From Brevibacterium sp. S22 (GTDB lineage: Bacteria; Actinomycetota; Actinomycetes; Actinomycetales; Brevibacteriaceae): a stretch of 64,000 nucleotides of DNA. The notes beneath the pieces were generated by a model, which saw nothing but the letters and a program-made list of their open reading frames with translations, had not been told where the DNA came from and searched no databases. The stretch is from NCBI RefSeq assembly GCF_004745485.1, contig NZ_RHFG01000001.1:372001-436000 (forward strand), read 5' to 3'. This document shows, piece after piece, positions 1 to 8,393 of the stretch. The position numbers and the translations under genes were made by a program. Each line of letters opens with the position of its first letter. Position 1 is the stretch's first letter.

Positions 1-17
1 CGGAACGGCACGCACTA

Positions 18-57
18 CGGAATCCCGGCCGGACTCTCGAGTCCGGCCGGGATTCCG
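18..57 (-). terminator. Long GC-rich hairpin, likely terminator
   Basis: Perfect inverted repeat: 18-bp arms at 18-35 and 40-57 with the 4-nt loop CTCG. It lies about 20 bases past the stop of the leftward CPBP gene, the usual place for an intrinsic terminator. No clear U-tract follows on the minus strand, which is common in high-GC actinobacteria. It could also end transcription of a rightward-facing gene outside the window. Confidence 0.7.
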
Positions 58-76
58 GTCTCTTCACTATCCGCCA

Positions 77-693
77 TCAGCCCAGCAAAGCAGCGAGAAC
101 CACGGGGACGAACGCCGCAAAGGCATTGTTGAAGGCATGGACGACGACTCCCGGCCAGACCGAACCGGTCCGGTGGAACAGAATTCCGTTGACGATTCCG
201 ACAATGAACGCAACAGGCAGGACGGGGTTGATTCCGTGAGCGAGAGCGAAGATCGCTGCGCTGACGATGATGCCGACCCACGGCCCGAAACGCAGCAGAC
301 CACGCCGAGTCCGGCACCGAGGAGAAGTGACTTCCAGGACGCCTTTCGCAGCCCGAAGGCCGCGAGTCCGCGACGCTTGATCGCATAGGCGGCGGCGAAT
401 GCGGCCAGTCCCATGATCCCGGACAGCGCAAGCGCAATGACGCCGCCCAGCACGGAGAGTTCGTCCGGGATAACCTTGAGGATGAGGAAAACCGCCCCGA
501 AGGCAAGTCCATAGGCGATGAGGCCGACGATCATCTCCGACCAGCCGAGCCGCGATGCGGCTCGAGGTCCGGCACCGTCGACGGATGTCGCATCGTCACT
601 CGCACCCACATGCGGGCGACCCTGAGTGTGATCGTCGATAGGCTTTGCCCCGCTGTCGGGAACGTTGTCTGAGGTGTCGATCGGGAGTTGCAT
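77..693 (-). pseudogene. Broken CPBP-family intramembrane metalloprotease (Abi/CAAX type)
   Basis: The 5' part, from the ATG at 693 (GGAAGGA seven bases upstream), encodes a soluble N-terminus and hydrophobic helices ending near FGLRKASWKSLLLGAGLGVV. The reading frame then becomes nonsense. About 60 residues in the family's typical C-terminal style (LLRFGPWVGIIVSA, FALAHGINPVLP, VVVHAFNNAFAAF) continue in another frame to the TGA at 77-79. The segment that should lie between them, with the EExxxR catalytic motif and its helix, is missing. Both a frame change and an internal deletion near 290-310 are therefore visible, and the product cannot be an active protease. CPBP proteins are membrane proteases linked to CAAX-like processing or bacteriocin immunity. 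A local assembly collapse is the alternative explanation. Confidence 0.75.
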
Positions 694-1574
694 GACTCGG
701 TCCTTCCGTAGAACTCCGACTTCTTTGACACCCTCAGCCAAAACCGTGCCCTAAGGGCAGGGTCAAGGGCCCATTCGGAACTTTCCTCGGATTCGCTCGG
801 TGTTCGACCCTCGCCCGATGCCCCATTGATCTCCTCGACCCGCACCAGCACGTCGATCTGGGCGCGATTGTAGAGCTGGACCATAGCCGCGCCGATCGTC
901 TCCTCCAGATGTCGACGTCTGCGATGAGGCACCTCCCCGAGCCGGTCTGTCCATCCGCATTTCTCAGCGATGGCCCTGACCTGCGGAGCATAGCGCCGAG
1001 CCAGCTCCCTGCGAGTCTCATCGTCAGCGTCCGCGGGGAGGACTTGAAATTCTCGAGATGCCTCGGTCGAGTTCACTTCGGCGAGCATCGCTCTCAGCGA
1101 GGCGATCGACTCTACGTCGAGGACTTGGGAATAGACGAGCAGCAGCCCTCGATCCGCTTCGGTGAGAGCGCCTCTGACGGCTCCGAATCCTCTCGGAAGG
1201 TCCACGGCAGTCCCATGCTCGAATATGGCGGCGATATCGTCGCGCATCTGCTGTCGGCGAGCGATGTCTGCGGCCAACTCCTCATCGAGCGCCGCCAGGG
1301 TCGAACGTATCCCTTCCGCGGCCTCGACCTGCTTCGGCGATCCGGTGCCATCGATGTCGAACGCCGAATCGAAGTCACGGATCTGGTTGAGCGAGAAGCC
1401 GAGTTCACTCAGCCGTCTGATCTGCAGCAGCCGCACAAGGTGCTCGGTGCGGTACTGCTTGTAGCCGTTCGCGGTGCGTTCCGGCGCGGCCAGCAGTCCG
1501 CGACCGTGATAGTGCCGCACAGTCTTGACCGTCGTACCGGCCAGATCTGCCAGCTCACGAGTACTCCATGCCAT
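531..1574 (-). CDS. MerR-family transcriptional regulator with odd C-terminus
   Basis: The N-terminal 70 residues form a MerR winged helix: STRELADLAGTTVKTVRHYH, then GYKQYRTEHLVRLLQIRRLSELGFSL. A helical middle region of about 200 residues probably binds an effector or dimerises. The frame stays open for 347 codons, but the last 60 or so residues (from about SEFYG) come from DNA that also encodes the start of the CPBP gene in another frame, a 163-bp same-strand overlap. This suggests that the original stop was lost by a small indel near 735-790 or that the tail is not native. A nearby alternative frame stops at about 734. The gene diverges from the gntP-like permease and may bind the palindrome between them; this is inference. 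Confidence 0.7.
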   Translation of the reverse strand: MAWSTRELADLAGTTVKTVRHYHGRGLLAAPERTANGYKQYRTEHLVRLLQIRRLSELGFSLNQIRDFDSAFDIDGTGSPKQVEAAEGIRSTLAALDEELAADIARRQQMRDDIAAIFEHGTAVDLPRGFGAVRGALTEADRGLLLVYSQVLDVESIASLRAMLAEVNSTEASREFQVLPADADDETRRELARRYAPQVRAIAEKCGWTDRLGEVPHRRRRHLEETIGAAMVQLYNRAQIDVLVRVEEINGASGEGRTPSESEESSEWALDPALRARFWLRVSKKSEFYGRTESCNSRSTPQTTFPTAGQSLSTITLRVARMWVRVTMRHPSTVPDLEPHRGSAGRR

Positions 1575-1735
1575 CGGCGACGGCCTCCTCTCGACTATCC
1601 GGCCTCGCCGAGTGCGAGCGGTTCGAGGTCAGAGCCGCGCGCTGCAGTCCCCGCGCCCTCGAAACGAAGCCTATCCGGACAGTGCCCCTCTGCGCATTCG
1701 CCTAGCCAGGTGGAGCGCATCTACATTCAACATTG

Positions 1736-1753
1736 CATAACTGCGCAGTTATG
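1736..1753. promoter_or_regulatory. 18-bp perfect palindrome, probable operator
   Basis: CATAACTGCGCAGTTATG is a perfect dyad with no spacer, in the 286-bp gap between the leftward MerR gene and the rightward GntP permease. A possible -35 (TTGCAT, 1733-1738) and -10 (CATACT, 1757-1762) lie on the plus strand, so a protein bound here would sit on the promoter. Candidate ligands are the adjacent MerR protein or the DeoR protein that closes the acid-sugar cluster. Nothing else gene-like is seen in 1575-1860. Confidence 0.55.
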
Positions 1754-1860
1754 ACACATACTTGCTCATACTGTTCAACTTCACAGCCAGCTCACATCCA
1801 CACCGGCTCATCGAGTCGGCCCCGGCTCGCCTACGAGTCGGCCTCACTGCGGAGGATCTC

Positions 1861-3300
1861 ATGGATCTGCAACTCATCCTGGCGCTCGCAGCCGGGATCG
1901 CGACGATCGTCGTCATCGTGCTCGCGACCCGGCTCGACGCCTTCATCGCCCTGTTGGTCGCATCCGTCGTCACCGGCATCGTCGCCGGTCAGGACCTGCT
2001 CTCACTCGTCGATGCGATCACCACCGGCTTCGGAAACACCCTGGCCAGCATCGGCATCGTCATCGGCCTCGGCGTGGGAATCGGCAAGATCCTCGAAGTC
2101 TCCGGGGCCGCGGACTCCCTCGCCCGAGCCTTCCTCCGCGCCTTCGGCCAAGGTCGCGAGCCTTGGGCGATGGGTACCGTCGGCTCTCTCGTCTCCATCC
2201 CGGTCTTCTGCGACTCCGGCTACGTCATCATGAACCCGCTGGCCCGCTCGATCGCCCGCGTCAAGCGCGGCGGCTATGTCACCCTCGCCCTCGCGCTGGG
2301 CTGCGGCATGACGCTGACCCACCACATGGTGCCGCCGACCCCGGGCCCCTTGGCCGCCACCGGCATCCTCGGCGCGGACATCGGCGCCGTCATCCTCACC
2401 GGGCTCATCTTCACCGTCATCCTCCTGCCCGTCGTCGTCATCTACGCCCGGTGGATCGGGCCGAAGCTCGAACCCGTCCTCAACACCGCCGTCAAACACG
2501 ACGTGTACGGATCGGTCACCGCCGCCTCGGCGCGCTCTGGAGGCTCCCGCACCGAAGGCGGAGCCGTCGACACGATCACCGAAGACGATGAGACAACCTC
2601 GGCGAAGAAGCCCGGAGCCTTCCTCGGCTTCCTCCCGCTCATCGTCCCGCTGCTGCTCATCGTCGCGAACACCGTGTCCACGGCCATCGACAAGAACGCA
2701 CAGGGCGCACTTTCCGGCGACGAATACGAACCCTCATCCTGGGTCGCTCCGCTCGCGTTCCTCGGCAACCCCGTCGTCGCTCTCATCATCGGCCTCATCC
2801 TCGCCGTCTACACCCTCCTGCCGCGCGTGACCCCACGCAGCCAGGTGCAGAGCTGGCTCGCCGACGGAGCCGCCTCGGCGGGCCTCATCCTGCTCATCAC
2901 AGGTGCCGGCGGAGCGTTCGGCATGGTCCTCACCGAATCCGGCGTCGGCGATGCCCTCGCCGAGGCGATCGCCTCGATCAGCCTGCCTGCGCTCCTCGTG
3001 CCCTTCATCATCGCCACGCTGGTACGCATCGCGCAGGGATCGGGCACGGTCGCGATGATCACCGCCGCCTCGGTGACAGCTCCGCTCATCGCCCCGCTCG
3101 GACTCGATCCGCTGGTCGCGGTGATGGCCTGCACCGCCGGTTCGATGGTCTTCTCCTACTTCAACGACTCGTACTTCTGGGTCGTCACCCGCTTCACCGG
3201 CCTCGACGGCATCAATGCCATCAAGGGCTGGTCGGGCATCACGACGGCCGTGTGGGCCGGTTCCATTCCTCTGCTGTTCGTGCTCGACTTGGTCGTATGA
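1861..3300 (+). CDS. GntP-family gluconate/acid-sugar:H+ symporter
   Basis: A 479-residue polytopic membrane protein of the GntP family, which imports gluconate and related sugar acids by proton symport. Typical features are the DSGYVIMNP segment, ALALGCGMTLTHHMVPPTPGPLAA and the closing FSYFNDSYFWVVTRFTG stretch. The ATG at 1861 is chosen because GGAGG lies just upstream and the first helix begins at once; the frame is open further upstream to 1762 without such support. The gene overlaps the kinase downstream by ATGA. The neighbouring DUF1537 kinase and PdxA-like dehydrogenase suggest that the substrate is a four-carbon acid sugar such as erythronate or threonate. Confidence 0.9.
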   Translation: MDLQLILALAAGIATIVVIVLATRLDAFIALLVASVVTGIVAGQDLLSLVDAITTGFGNTLASIGIVIGLGVGIGKILEVSGAADSLARAFLRAFGQGREPWAMGTVGSLVSIPVFCDSGYVIMNPLARSIARVKRGGYVTLALALGCGMTLTHHMVPPTPGPLAATGILGADIGAVILTGLIFTVILLPVVVIYARWIGPKLEPVLNTAVKHDVYGSVTAASARSGGSRTEGGAVDTITEDDETTSAKKPGAFLGFLPLIVPLLLIVANTVSTAIDKNAQGALSGDEYEPSSWVAPLAFLGNPVVALIIGLILAVYTLLPRVTPRSQVQSWLADGAASAGLILLITGAGGAFGMVLTESGVGDALAEAIASISLPALLVPFIIATLVRIAQGSGTVAMITAASVTAPLIAPLGLDPLVAVMACTAGSMVFSYFNDSYFWVVTRFTGLDGINAIKGWSGITTAVWAGSIPLLFVLDLVV

Positions 3301-4649
3301 GCGTGACCGAAGCCGCGGAGCCGAGTCCGCGGATCCTCATCATCGCCGACGACCTCACCGGCGGCAACGCCTGCGGTGCACTCTTCGCCGAGGCGGGACT
3401 GAAGACCATGACCGTCACCGGTGCCGACGATCAGTCGTCGCTGGGCGCGGCCCTCGATGCCTACGACGCGATCGTCGTCAACGCGAACAGCCGTCACCTG
3501 CCGTCGGCCGAGGCGGCGGCGATCACCGCATCCATCGTCGCGGCCGCCGGTGACGTCGACCTGCTCGCGTGCCGCATCGACACGACATTGCGCGGGAATG
3601 TCGGTGCCACCGCCGAGGCGGCGCTGCGAGCCCGTGCCATCCTGGTCTCGGCCGGTGGTTCCGGCTCCGAAGATGTGGCCGCGGCCCCGACCCGGGTGCT
3701 CGGCCTCTGCGTGCCCGCCTTCCCGAGCTCCGGCCGGGTCACCGTCGGCGGTCGGCAGCTGCTCAACGGCCGCCTGCTCGAGGACACGGAACTGGCTCAC
3801 GATGTACGCTCCCCCATGACCACCTCCGAGGTGGCGACGATCCTCGCCTCGGGAACCGGACTGACCTGCCACACGATCGACATCTCGACGGTGCTGGCCG
3901 GCTCGGAGGCGATCCGTGCCGAGGTGCTCTCCGGCATCGTCTCCGGTGCCGATGTCATCGTCGCCGACGCGCTCACTCTCGACCACATCGACCGCATCAC
4001 CGCCGTCATCGCAGACCTCACTCGTGAGGCGGCGGAGACCGGATCCGAACTCCTCGACTGGGTGGCCATCGACCCAGGACCCGGCAGCATGTCCCTGGCC
4101 CGCGCCTTCCTGCCCACCCGACCCCGAAGCATCCTGCTCGGGGTCTCCGGATCGGCCACCGAGGTCACCCGCACCCAACTGGCCGCTCTGGCCGAGGACC
4201 CTGACATCCACGTCATGCGCGTCGAAATCGATGCCGAGGGCCTGCCCGATGTCGAGGCCACGGTCCGCGCGGTCTGCCAGGTCGCCTCGGCGAGAGCGAT
4301 CGTCATCGCCACCGTCCTCGACGCTTACGATCTGCGCGAGCTCACCGCCGAAGCCTCCGAGCTCATCCCCCGGCGACTGGCGATGATCACCGCCGAAGTG
4401 ATGGAGAGGGTCGACGTCGCCGGCCTCTACTCCACCGGCGGTGATGTCACCGCCGCCGTCCTGTCGGGACTCGATGCCCTCGGTATGGAGATCGACGCCG
4501 AGATCATCCCGCTCGCCGTCGGCGGCAGAATCGCCGGAGGACGCGCCGCGGGACTGCCGATCGTGACGAAGGGCGGTCTGATCGGTGACGCTGGTACGGC
4601 CGCTCTCTGCTTCGACCACCTCAACCACGCCGCACGCAGCCGAGGCTGA
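3297..4649 (+). CDS. DUF1537-family four-carbon acid-sugar kinase
   Basis: A 450-residue protein with the DUF1537 signature near the N-terminus (IIADDLTGGNACG, about residues 15-27) and the C-terminal nucleotide-binding half (LYSTGGDVTAAVL and GGLIGDAGTAA). Family members phosphorylate D-threonate, D-erythronate or related tetronates. The start is the ATG at 3297 inside the permease stop (ATGA overlap), indicating translational coupling; the in-frame upstream codons lie within gntP. Together with the next gene this gives kinase plus dehydrogenase/decarboxylase, the established pair in tetronate catabolism. The exact stereoisomer cannot be read from sequence. Confidence 0.88.
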   Translation: MSVTEAAEPSPRILIIADDLTGGNACGALFAEAGLKTMTVTGADDQSSLGAALDAYDAIVVNANSRHLPSAEAAAITASIVAAAGDVDLLACRIDTTLRGNVGATAEAALRARAILVSAGGSGSEDVAAAPTRVLGLCVPAFPSSGRVTVGGRQLLNGRLLEDTELAHDVRSPMTTSEVATILASGTGLTCHTIDISTVLAGSEAIRAEVLSGIVSGADVIVADALTLDHIDRITAVIADLTREAAETGSELLDWVAIDPGPGSMSLARAFLPTRPRSILLGVSGSATEVTRTQLAALAEDPDIHVMRVEIDAEGLPDVEATVRAVCQVASARAIVIATVLDAYDLRELTAEASELIPRRLAMITAEVMERVDVAGLYSTGGDVTAAVLSGLDALGMEIDAEIIPLAVGGRIAGGRAAGLPIVTKGGLIGDAGTAALCFDHLNHAARSRG

Positions 4650-4700
4650 CCGGCGGTCCATCCTGTCCATCCCTTTCATCCATCCACTGAGGAGAAGCCC

Positions 4701-5747
4701 ATGACCGCACCCGTACTCGCCGTCACCGTCGGAGACCCCGTCGGCATCGGACCGGAGATCACCGCCCAGGTGCTCTCCGAATTCGCCGGTCGCGACGACC
4801 AGCACGGCGTCGCCGTCGCCGACCTGTCCGTGATGAAGCGCGCCGTCGACGTCCTCGGCCTCGACGTCGAACTCCGCGCGATCACCGACTGGTCGACCCC
4901 GTCCGCCGGCGAGGGCGTCATCGACGTCTTCGATATCGGCGTGCTCGGTAACGACCTGCCCGAATGGGGCGTCGTCGACGCTCGCGCCGGGCAAGCCTCG
5001 GTCACCGCGATCGAGGTCGCCACGAAGGCCGCCATGGATCGGCAGATCGCCGGCATCGTCACCGGTCCCATCAACAAGGAAGCCGTGTGGAAGGCGGGCT
5101 CGGAGCACCTCGGACACACGGAGATGCTCGGTGAGCTGACCGGTGTGACGAAGCAGGACACGATGTTCGTCGTCGAGAACACGAAGGTCCCCGGCCACAA
5201 ACTCCAGATCTTCTTCGCCACGCGCCACATGTCCCTGCGCAAGGCCATCGACGCCCTCACCGTCGACACCCAGATCGACTCCATCCAACGCGCCCACCGC
5301 GCCCTGCAGCTCTACGGTGTGACCTCGCCGAGGTTGGCGGTCGCCGCACTCAACCCCCACGGTGGCGAGAACGGGGCATTCGGCGACGAGGAGATCGAGA
5401 TCCTCCGCCCCGCCGTCGAGCAGGTCAATGCCGAAGCCGCCTTCGAGGTGGCCGGACCGATCCCGGCCGATTCCGTCTTCCACCAGGGACTGACCGGACG
5501 GTACGACGGGATCCTCTCCCAGTACCACGATCAGGGTCACATCGCTTCGAAGACCTTCGACTTCGACGGCACGATCTCCGTCACCGTGGGTCTGCCGATC
5601 CTGCGGACCTCGGTCGATCACGGCACCGCTTTCGACATCGCCGGTCAGGGTATCGCCGATGCCGGCACCATGCGCTCGGCGTACCGCGCCGCCATCGGAT
5701 ACGCTCCGTTCGCCGACGGCATCCGCGCCGAGTACCTGCAACAGTAG
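4701..5747 (+). CDS. pdxA2: PdxA-like 4-phospho-tetronate dehydrogenase
   Basis: A 348-residue member of the 4-hydroxythreonine-4-phosphate dehydrogenase (PdxA) family. It has GDPVGIGPE at 11-19, metal-ligand histidines in SEHLGHTEM (H136, H139), LNPHGGENG and YHDQGH. PdxA proper acts in pyridoxal phosphate synthesis; paralogues next to DUF1537 kinases oxidise 4-phospho-D-threonate or -erythronate to dihydroxyacetone phosphate and CO2. The position directly after the kinase, in an operon with a sugar-acid permease, favours the catabolic PdxA2 role. The start at 4701 has GAGGAG upstream. The 51-bp gap after the kinase holds nothing else. Confidence 0.85.
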   Translation: MTAPVLAVTVGDPVGIGPEITAQVLSEFAGRDDQHGVAVADLSVMKRAVDVLGLDVELRAITDWSTPSAGEGVIDVFDIGVLGNDLPEWGVVDARAGQASVTAIEVATKAAMDRQIAGIVTGPINKEAVWKAGSEHLGHTEMLGELTGVTKQDTMFVVENTKVPGHKLQIFFATRHMSLRKAIDALTVDTQIDSIQRAHRALQLYGVTSPRLAVAALNPHGGENGAFGDEEIEILRPAVEQVNAEAAFEVAGPIPADSVFHQGLTGRYDGILSQYHDQGHIASKTFDFDGTISVTVGLPILRTSVDHGTAFDIAGQGIADAGTMRSAYRAAIGYAPFADGIRAEYLQQ

Positions 5748-5816
5748 GCTGAGGAACATGCCTGACCGCAGCGTGGATCGCTGCGGTCGGCCCCGTGCCG
5801 AAGGAGAGGAAGACAG

Positions 5817-6542
5817 ATGGCGATCCGATCGGGTACGCAGCGACGCCGCGAAGCCATTCTCGGCCTGCTCAAGACCGGTTCGTGGAGCATCCCGCGCCTG
5901 GCCGGGGAACTCGAGACCTCGGAATCGACGATCCGCCGCGACCTACGTGAGCTCGCAGCTGACGGCGAGATCATCCGCACCATCGGCGGAGCCGCCGCGC
6001 CCGGCTATGTCGAACCGCCGTTGGGCGAGCGGATGGAACAGCAGGCCGAAGCGAAGGATGCCATCGCCGCTCGAGCTCTCGAACGGCTCGACGATGCCCG
6101 AGTGCGCACTGTGTTCCTCGACGCCGGCTCGACGACCGTGCGCCTGGCCGAGCGGATCAGGGACCGCAGAGAGCTCACCGTCTTCACCCGCGGCCTCGAA
6201 ATCGCGCTGGCTTTGGCCCATCCCGACGGCCCCAAAGTGATCATGGTCGGCGGTGAGGTCTCGACTCTGTCCCACGGAACCACCGGTGCACTGTCCGATC
6301 ATGCGCTGTCGCGCATCCATGTCGATATCGCATTCCTCGGTGCCGATGCGGTCGACTCGGCTCAAGGACTCGGGGAACCGAGCCTCGACGAGGCGCGCAC
6401 GAAGGAGCTCATCGCCGAGCGCGCAGACCAAGTCCTCGTATTGGCCGACAGCTCAAAGTACGGTCGTGAGGTCACCGCTTGGGCACCGCTTCCGGCCGGC
6501 TGGACATGGATCGACGAATACGGGGAACACGCGCGGAGCTGA
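5817..6542 (+). CDS. DeoR-family transcriptional regulator
   Basis: A 241-residue DeoR/GlpR-type repressor. The N-terminal helix-turn-helix includes SIPRLAGELETSESTIRRDLREL, and the sugar-phosphate-binding C-terminal domain shows FLDAGSTT, FTRGLEIA and the late DSSKYGR segment. Such proteins usually respond to a phosphorylated sugar intermediate of the pathway they control. It is the last gene of the gntP-DUF1537-pdxA2 cluster, so a phosphotetronate is a plausible inducer (inference). The ATG at 5817 follows AAGGAGAGGA. Confidence 0.87.
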   Translation: MAIRSGTQRRREAILGLLKTGSWSIPRLAGELETSESTIRRDLRELAADGEIIRTIGGAAAPGYVEPPLGERMEQQAEAKDAIAARALERLDDARVRTVFLDAGSTTVRLAERIRDRRELTVFTRGLEIALALAHPDGPKVIMVGGEVSTLSHGTTGALSDHALSRIHVDIAFLGADAVDSAQGLGEPSLDEARTKELIAERADQVLVLADSSKYGREVTAWAPLPAGWTWIDEYGEHARS

Positions 6543-6889
6543 GCCGTGCACTGTGTGGCCCGCAACGTTGAGAACTGCGTCGTTCCGCGCGAACGAGAAC
6601 CATACCCCTCGGAAACGTTCAGACAAATTCGGTCATTGATCGAATCTTCTGTCAACCGGATTTCCATAACGATAACTTCACTGTTCCCTGTGAAGAGAGC
6701 TTGCCGTTTCAAATCCGACCGAAAAGATCATATCCCCTGGTCAGACATGTCGCAGTCGAATAATTCAGTTAAGACACGCCGCCGATTTGACACACATTGT
6801 CGATTGAGAAGCTGAGCGCGGGCTCGTAACGTGGCTTCCGTTCCAAAGAAGGATCACTTCGACAGTGATCCGCATGAGTGGAGGAATTC
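6543..6889 (+). other. AT-richer intergenic region upstream of the MHS transporter
   Basis: This 347-bp gap is visibly less GC-rich than its surroundings, especially 6600-6800. An open frame of 89 codons (6546-6815) has no ribosome-binding site and no recognisable protein features. I read the stretch as a long promoter and regulatory region for the downstream transporter. TTGACA at 6787-6792 could be a -35, but I could not place a convincing -10. Confidence 0.5.
6851..6871. promoter_or_regulatory. Inverted repeat in the transporter leader
   Basis: GGATCAC and GTGATCC (7-bp perfect arms, 7-nt spacer TTCGACA) lie 19 bases before the ATG and end 6 bases before the GTGGAGG ribosome-binding site. 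This could be an operator of a FadR/GntR- or TetR-type regulator or a small RNA hairpin near the ribosome-binding site. Confidence 0.45.
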
Positions 6890-8272
6890 ATGAGCATCCC
6901 CAATACCTCAGGATCCGCATCACCGACATCCCCGACCGAACCCGATCTCAAGACCGTCCGTAAAGCCGTCGCCGCCTCGGCGCTGGGCAATGCGACCGAA
7001 TGGTTCGACTACGGCCTCTACGCCGTCTCGGTCACCTACCTCGCCCAGCACTTCTTCCCCGGCGACCACGCAAAGCTCATGGCGCTGCTGGTCTTCGCCG
7101 TGTCGTTCATCTTCCGCCCTCTCGGCGGCATCGTCTGGGGTCCGATGGGCGATCGCCTCGGTCGCAAGCGCGTATTGGCGCTGACGATTCTGCTCATGGC
7201 CGGCTCGACCTTCTGCATCGCCCTGTTGCCGTCCTACGCCACGATCGGCGTCGCCGCACCCATCATTCTCGTTCTGCTCCGAGTCATTCAGGGCTTCTCC
7301 TCGGGCGGTGAATACGGTGGCGCCGCGACCTTCATGGCCGAATATGCCCCCGACAACCGCCGCGGATTCTTCGGCAGCTTCCTCGAGTTCGGCACTCTGG
7401 CAGGAATGGCCGCCGGCTCGCTGTTCGTCCTCCTCCTCCAGCTGGGTCTCGGAGAAGAGACGATGACGGATTGGGCATGGAGGATTCCGTTCGTCTTCGC
7501 CGGCGTCCTCGGCGTTGTCGGCCTCTACCTGCGGAATCAGCTCGACGAGTCGCCTGTCTATGAGGAGCTCGACAACGGCGGACAGGACAAGACAGTCAAG
7601 GAAGTCTTCCGAACCCTTTTCACCGACCACTGGAAGCAGCTGCTCATCCTCGGCGGCATGGTCGTGGCGGTCAATGTCGTCAACTACACGCTGCTGTCTT
7701 ATATGCCCACCTACCTGCAGGACCCGGTCGGCATGAGCCCGAACGCCTCGCTGACCGTCATGTTCCTTGCTCAGGCGTTCATGATGCTCCTCATCCCGTT
7801 CGGCGGCATGCTCTCGGACAAGGTGGGACGCAAGCCCGTCTGGTACTTCTCTCTCATCGGACTCTTCGTCGCCGCGATCCCGATGTTCATGCTCATGGCC
7901 AACGGCTTCGTCTGGGCGCTCATCGGCCTGGCCGTCCTCGGAGTCCTCTACATTCCGCAGATCTCGACGATTTCGGCGACCTTCCCGGCGATGTTCCCCG
8001 GGCCGGTTCGCTTCGCAGGCTTCGCGATCTCGTACAACGTCTCGACCGCTCTGTTCGGCGGTACCGCTCCGTCGATCAGCGATGGCCTCATCGGGGCGAC
8101 GGGCAACACCATCGTTCCCGCCTATCTCGTCATGGCCGCATGTGTGATCGGCTTCGTCGCCACGATCTTCATGAAGGAGACGAATGGTGCTTCGCTGCGC
8201 GGCTGCGGCCTTCCCGAGACCGGCGCTGACGTCGTCCTCGACGAATCCGAGCTCGTCGGCGACACCAAATGA
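6890..8272 (+). CDS. MFS transporter, metabolite:H+ symporter (MHS/ProP-like)
   Basis: A 460-residue 12-helix major-facilitator protein. GNATEWFDYGLYAV near residues 30-45 and the loop GPMGDRLGRKR, repeated as GMLSDKVGRKP in the second half, mark the metabolite:H+ symporter subfamily, which includes transporters of proline/betaine, citrate, ketoglutarate and shikimate. The substrate cannot be assigned. The ATG at 6890 is preferred over the in-frame GTG at 6878 because that GTG is part of the GTGGAGG ribosome-binding site. It is a single gene with its own long leader and is followed by two hairpins. Confidence 0.85.
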   Translation: MSIPNTSGSASPTSPTEPDLKTVRKAVAASALGNATEWFDYGLYAVSVTYLAQHFFPGDHAKLMALLVFAVSFIFRPLGGIVWGPMGDRLGRKRVLALTILLMAGSTFCIALLPSYATIGVAAPIILVLLRVIQGFSSGGEYGGAATFMAEYAPDNRRGFFGSFLEFGTLAGMAAGSLFVLLLQLGLGEETMTDWAWRIPFVFAGVLGVVGLYLRNQLDESPVYEELDNGGQDKTVKEVFRTLFTDHWKQLLILGGMVVAVNVVNYTLLSYMPTYLQDPVGMSPNASLTVMFLAQAFMMLLIPFGGMLSDKVGRKPVWYFSLIGLFVAAIPMFMLMANGFVWALIGLAVLGVLYIPQISTISATFPAMFPGPVRFAGFAISYNVSTALFGGTAPSISDGLIGATGNTIVPAYLVMAACVIGFVATIFMKETNGASLRGCGLPETGADVVLDESELVGDTK

Positions 8273-8290
8273 CCCACCCCGCGCTCGAAC

Positions 8291-8317
8291 CGGGCCCAGG
8301 CGACTGATGCGGGCCCG
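8291..8317 (+). terminator. Hairpin after the MHS transporter
   Basis: CGGGCCC (8291-8297) and GGGCCCG (8311-8317) form a perfect 7-bp stem with a 13-nt loop, starting 18 bases after the transporter stop. No U-tract follows. Confidence 0.45.
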
Positions 8318-8333
8318 GTGACGGAGACAGACC

Positions 8334-8373
8334 ACCGACTCCGCCGGACGAACTCTCGTCCTGCAGAGTCGGT
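8334..8373. terminator. Nested hairpin between convergent genes
   Basis: Outer arms ACCGACTC (8334-8341) and GAGTCGGT (8366-8373) enclose an inner stem GGACGA/TCGTCC (8346-8351, 8356-8361). It lies between the rightward transporter and the leftward TetR gene and could serve both directions. Confidence 0.5.
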
Positions 8374-8393
8374 GATTCTCTGTGCCGCCGGGG

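Noticed and set aside
3156..5759. An 867-codon open frame on the minus strand
   Set aside because: It is antisense to three well-supported genes (GntP end, DUF1537 kinase, pdxA2), has an acidic repetitive composition and no family motifs: a GC-driven shadow.
6546..6815. An 89-codon frame upstream of the MHS transporter
   Set aside because: GTG start without ribosome-binding site, no recognisable protein features, and the region looks like promoter DNA.
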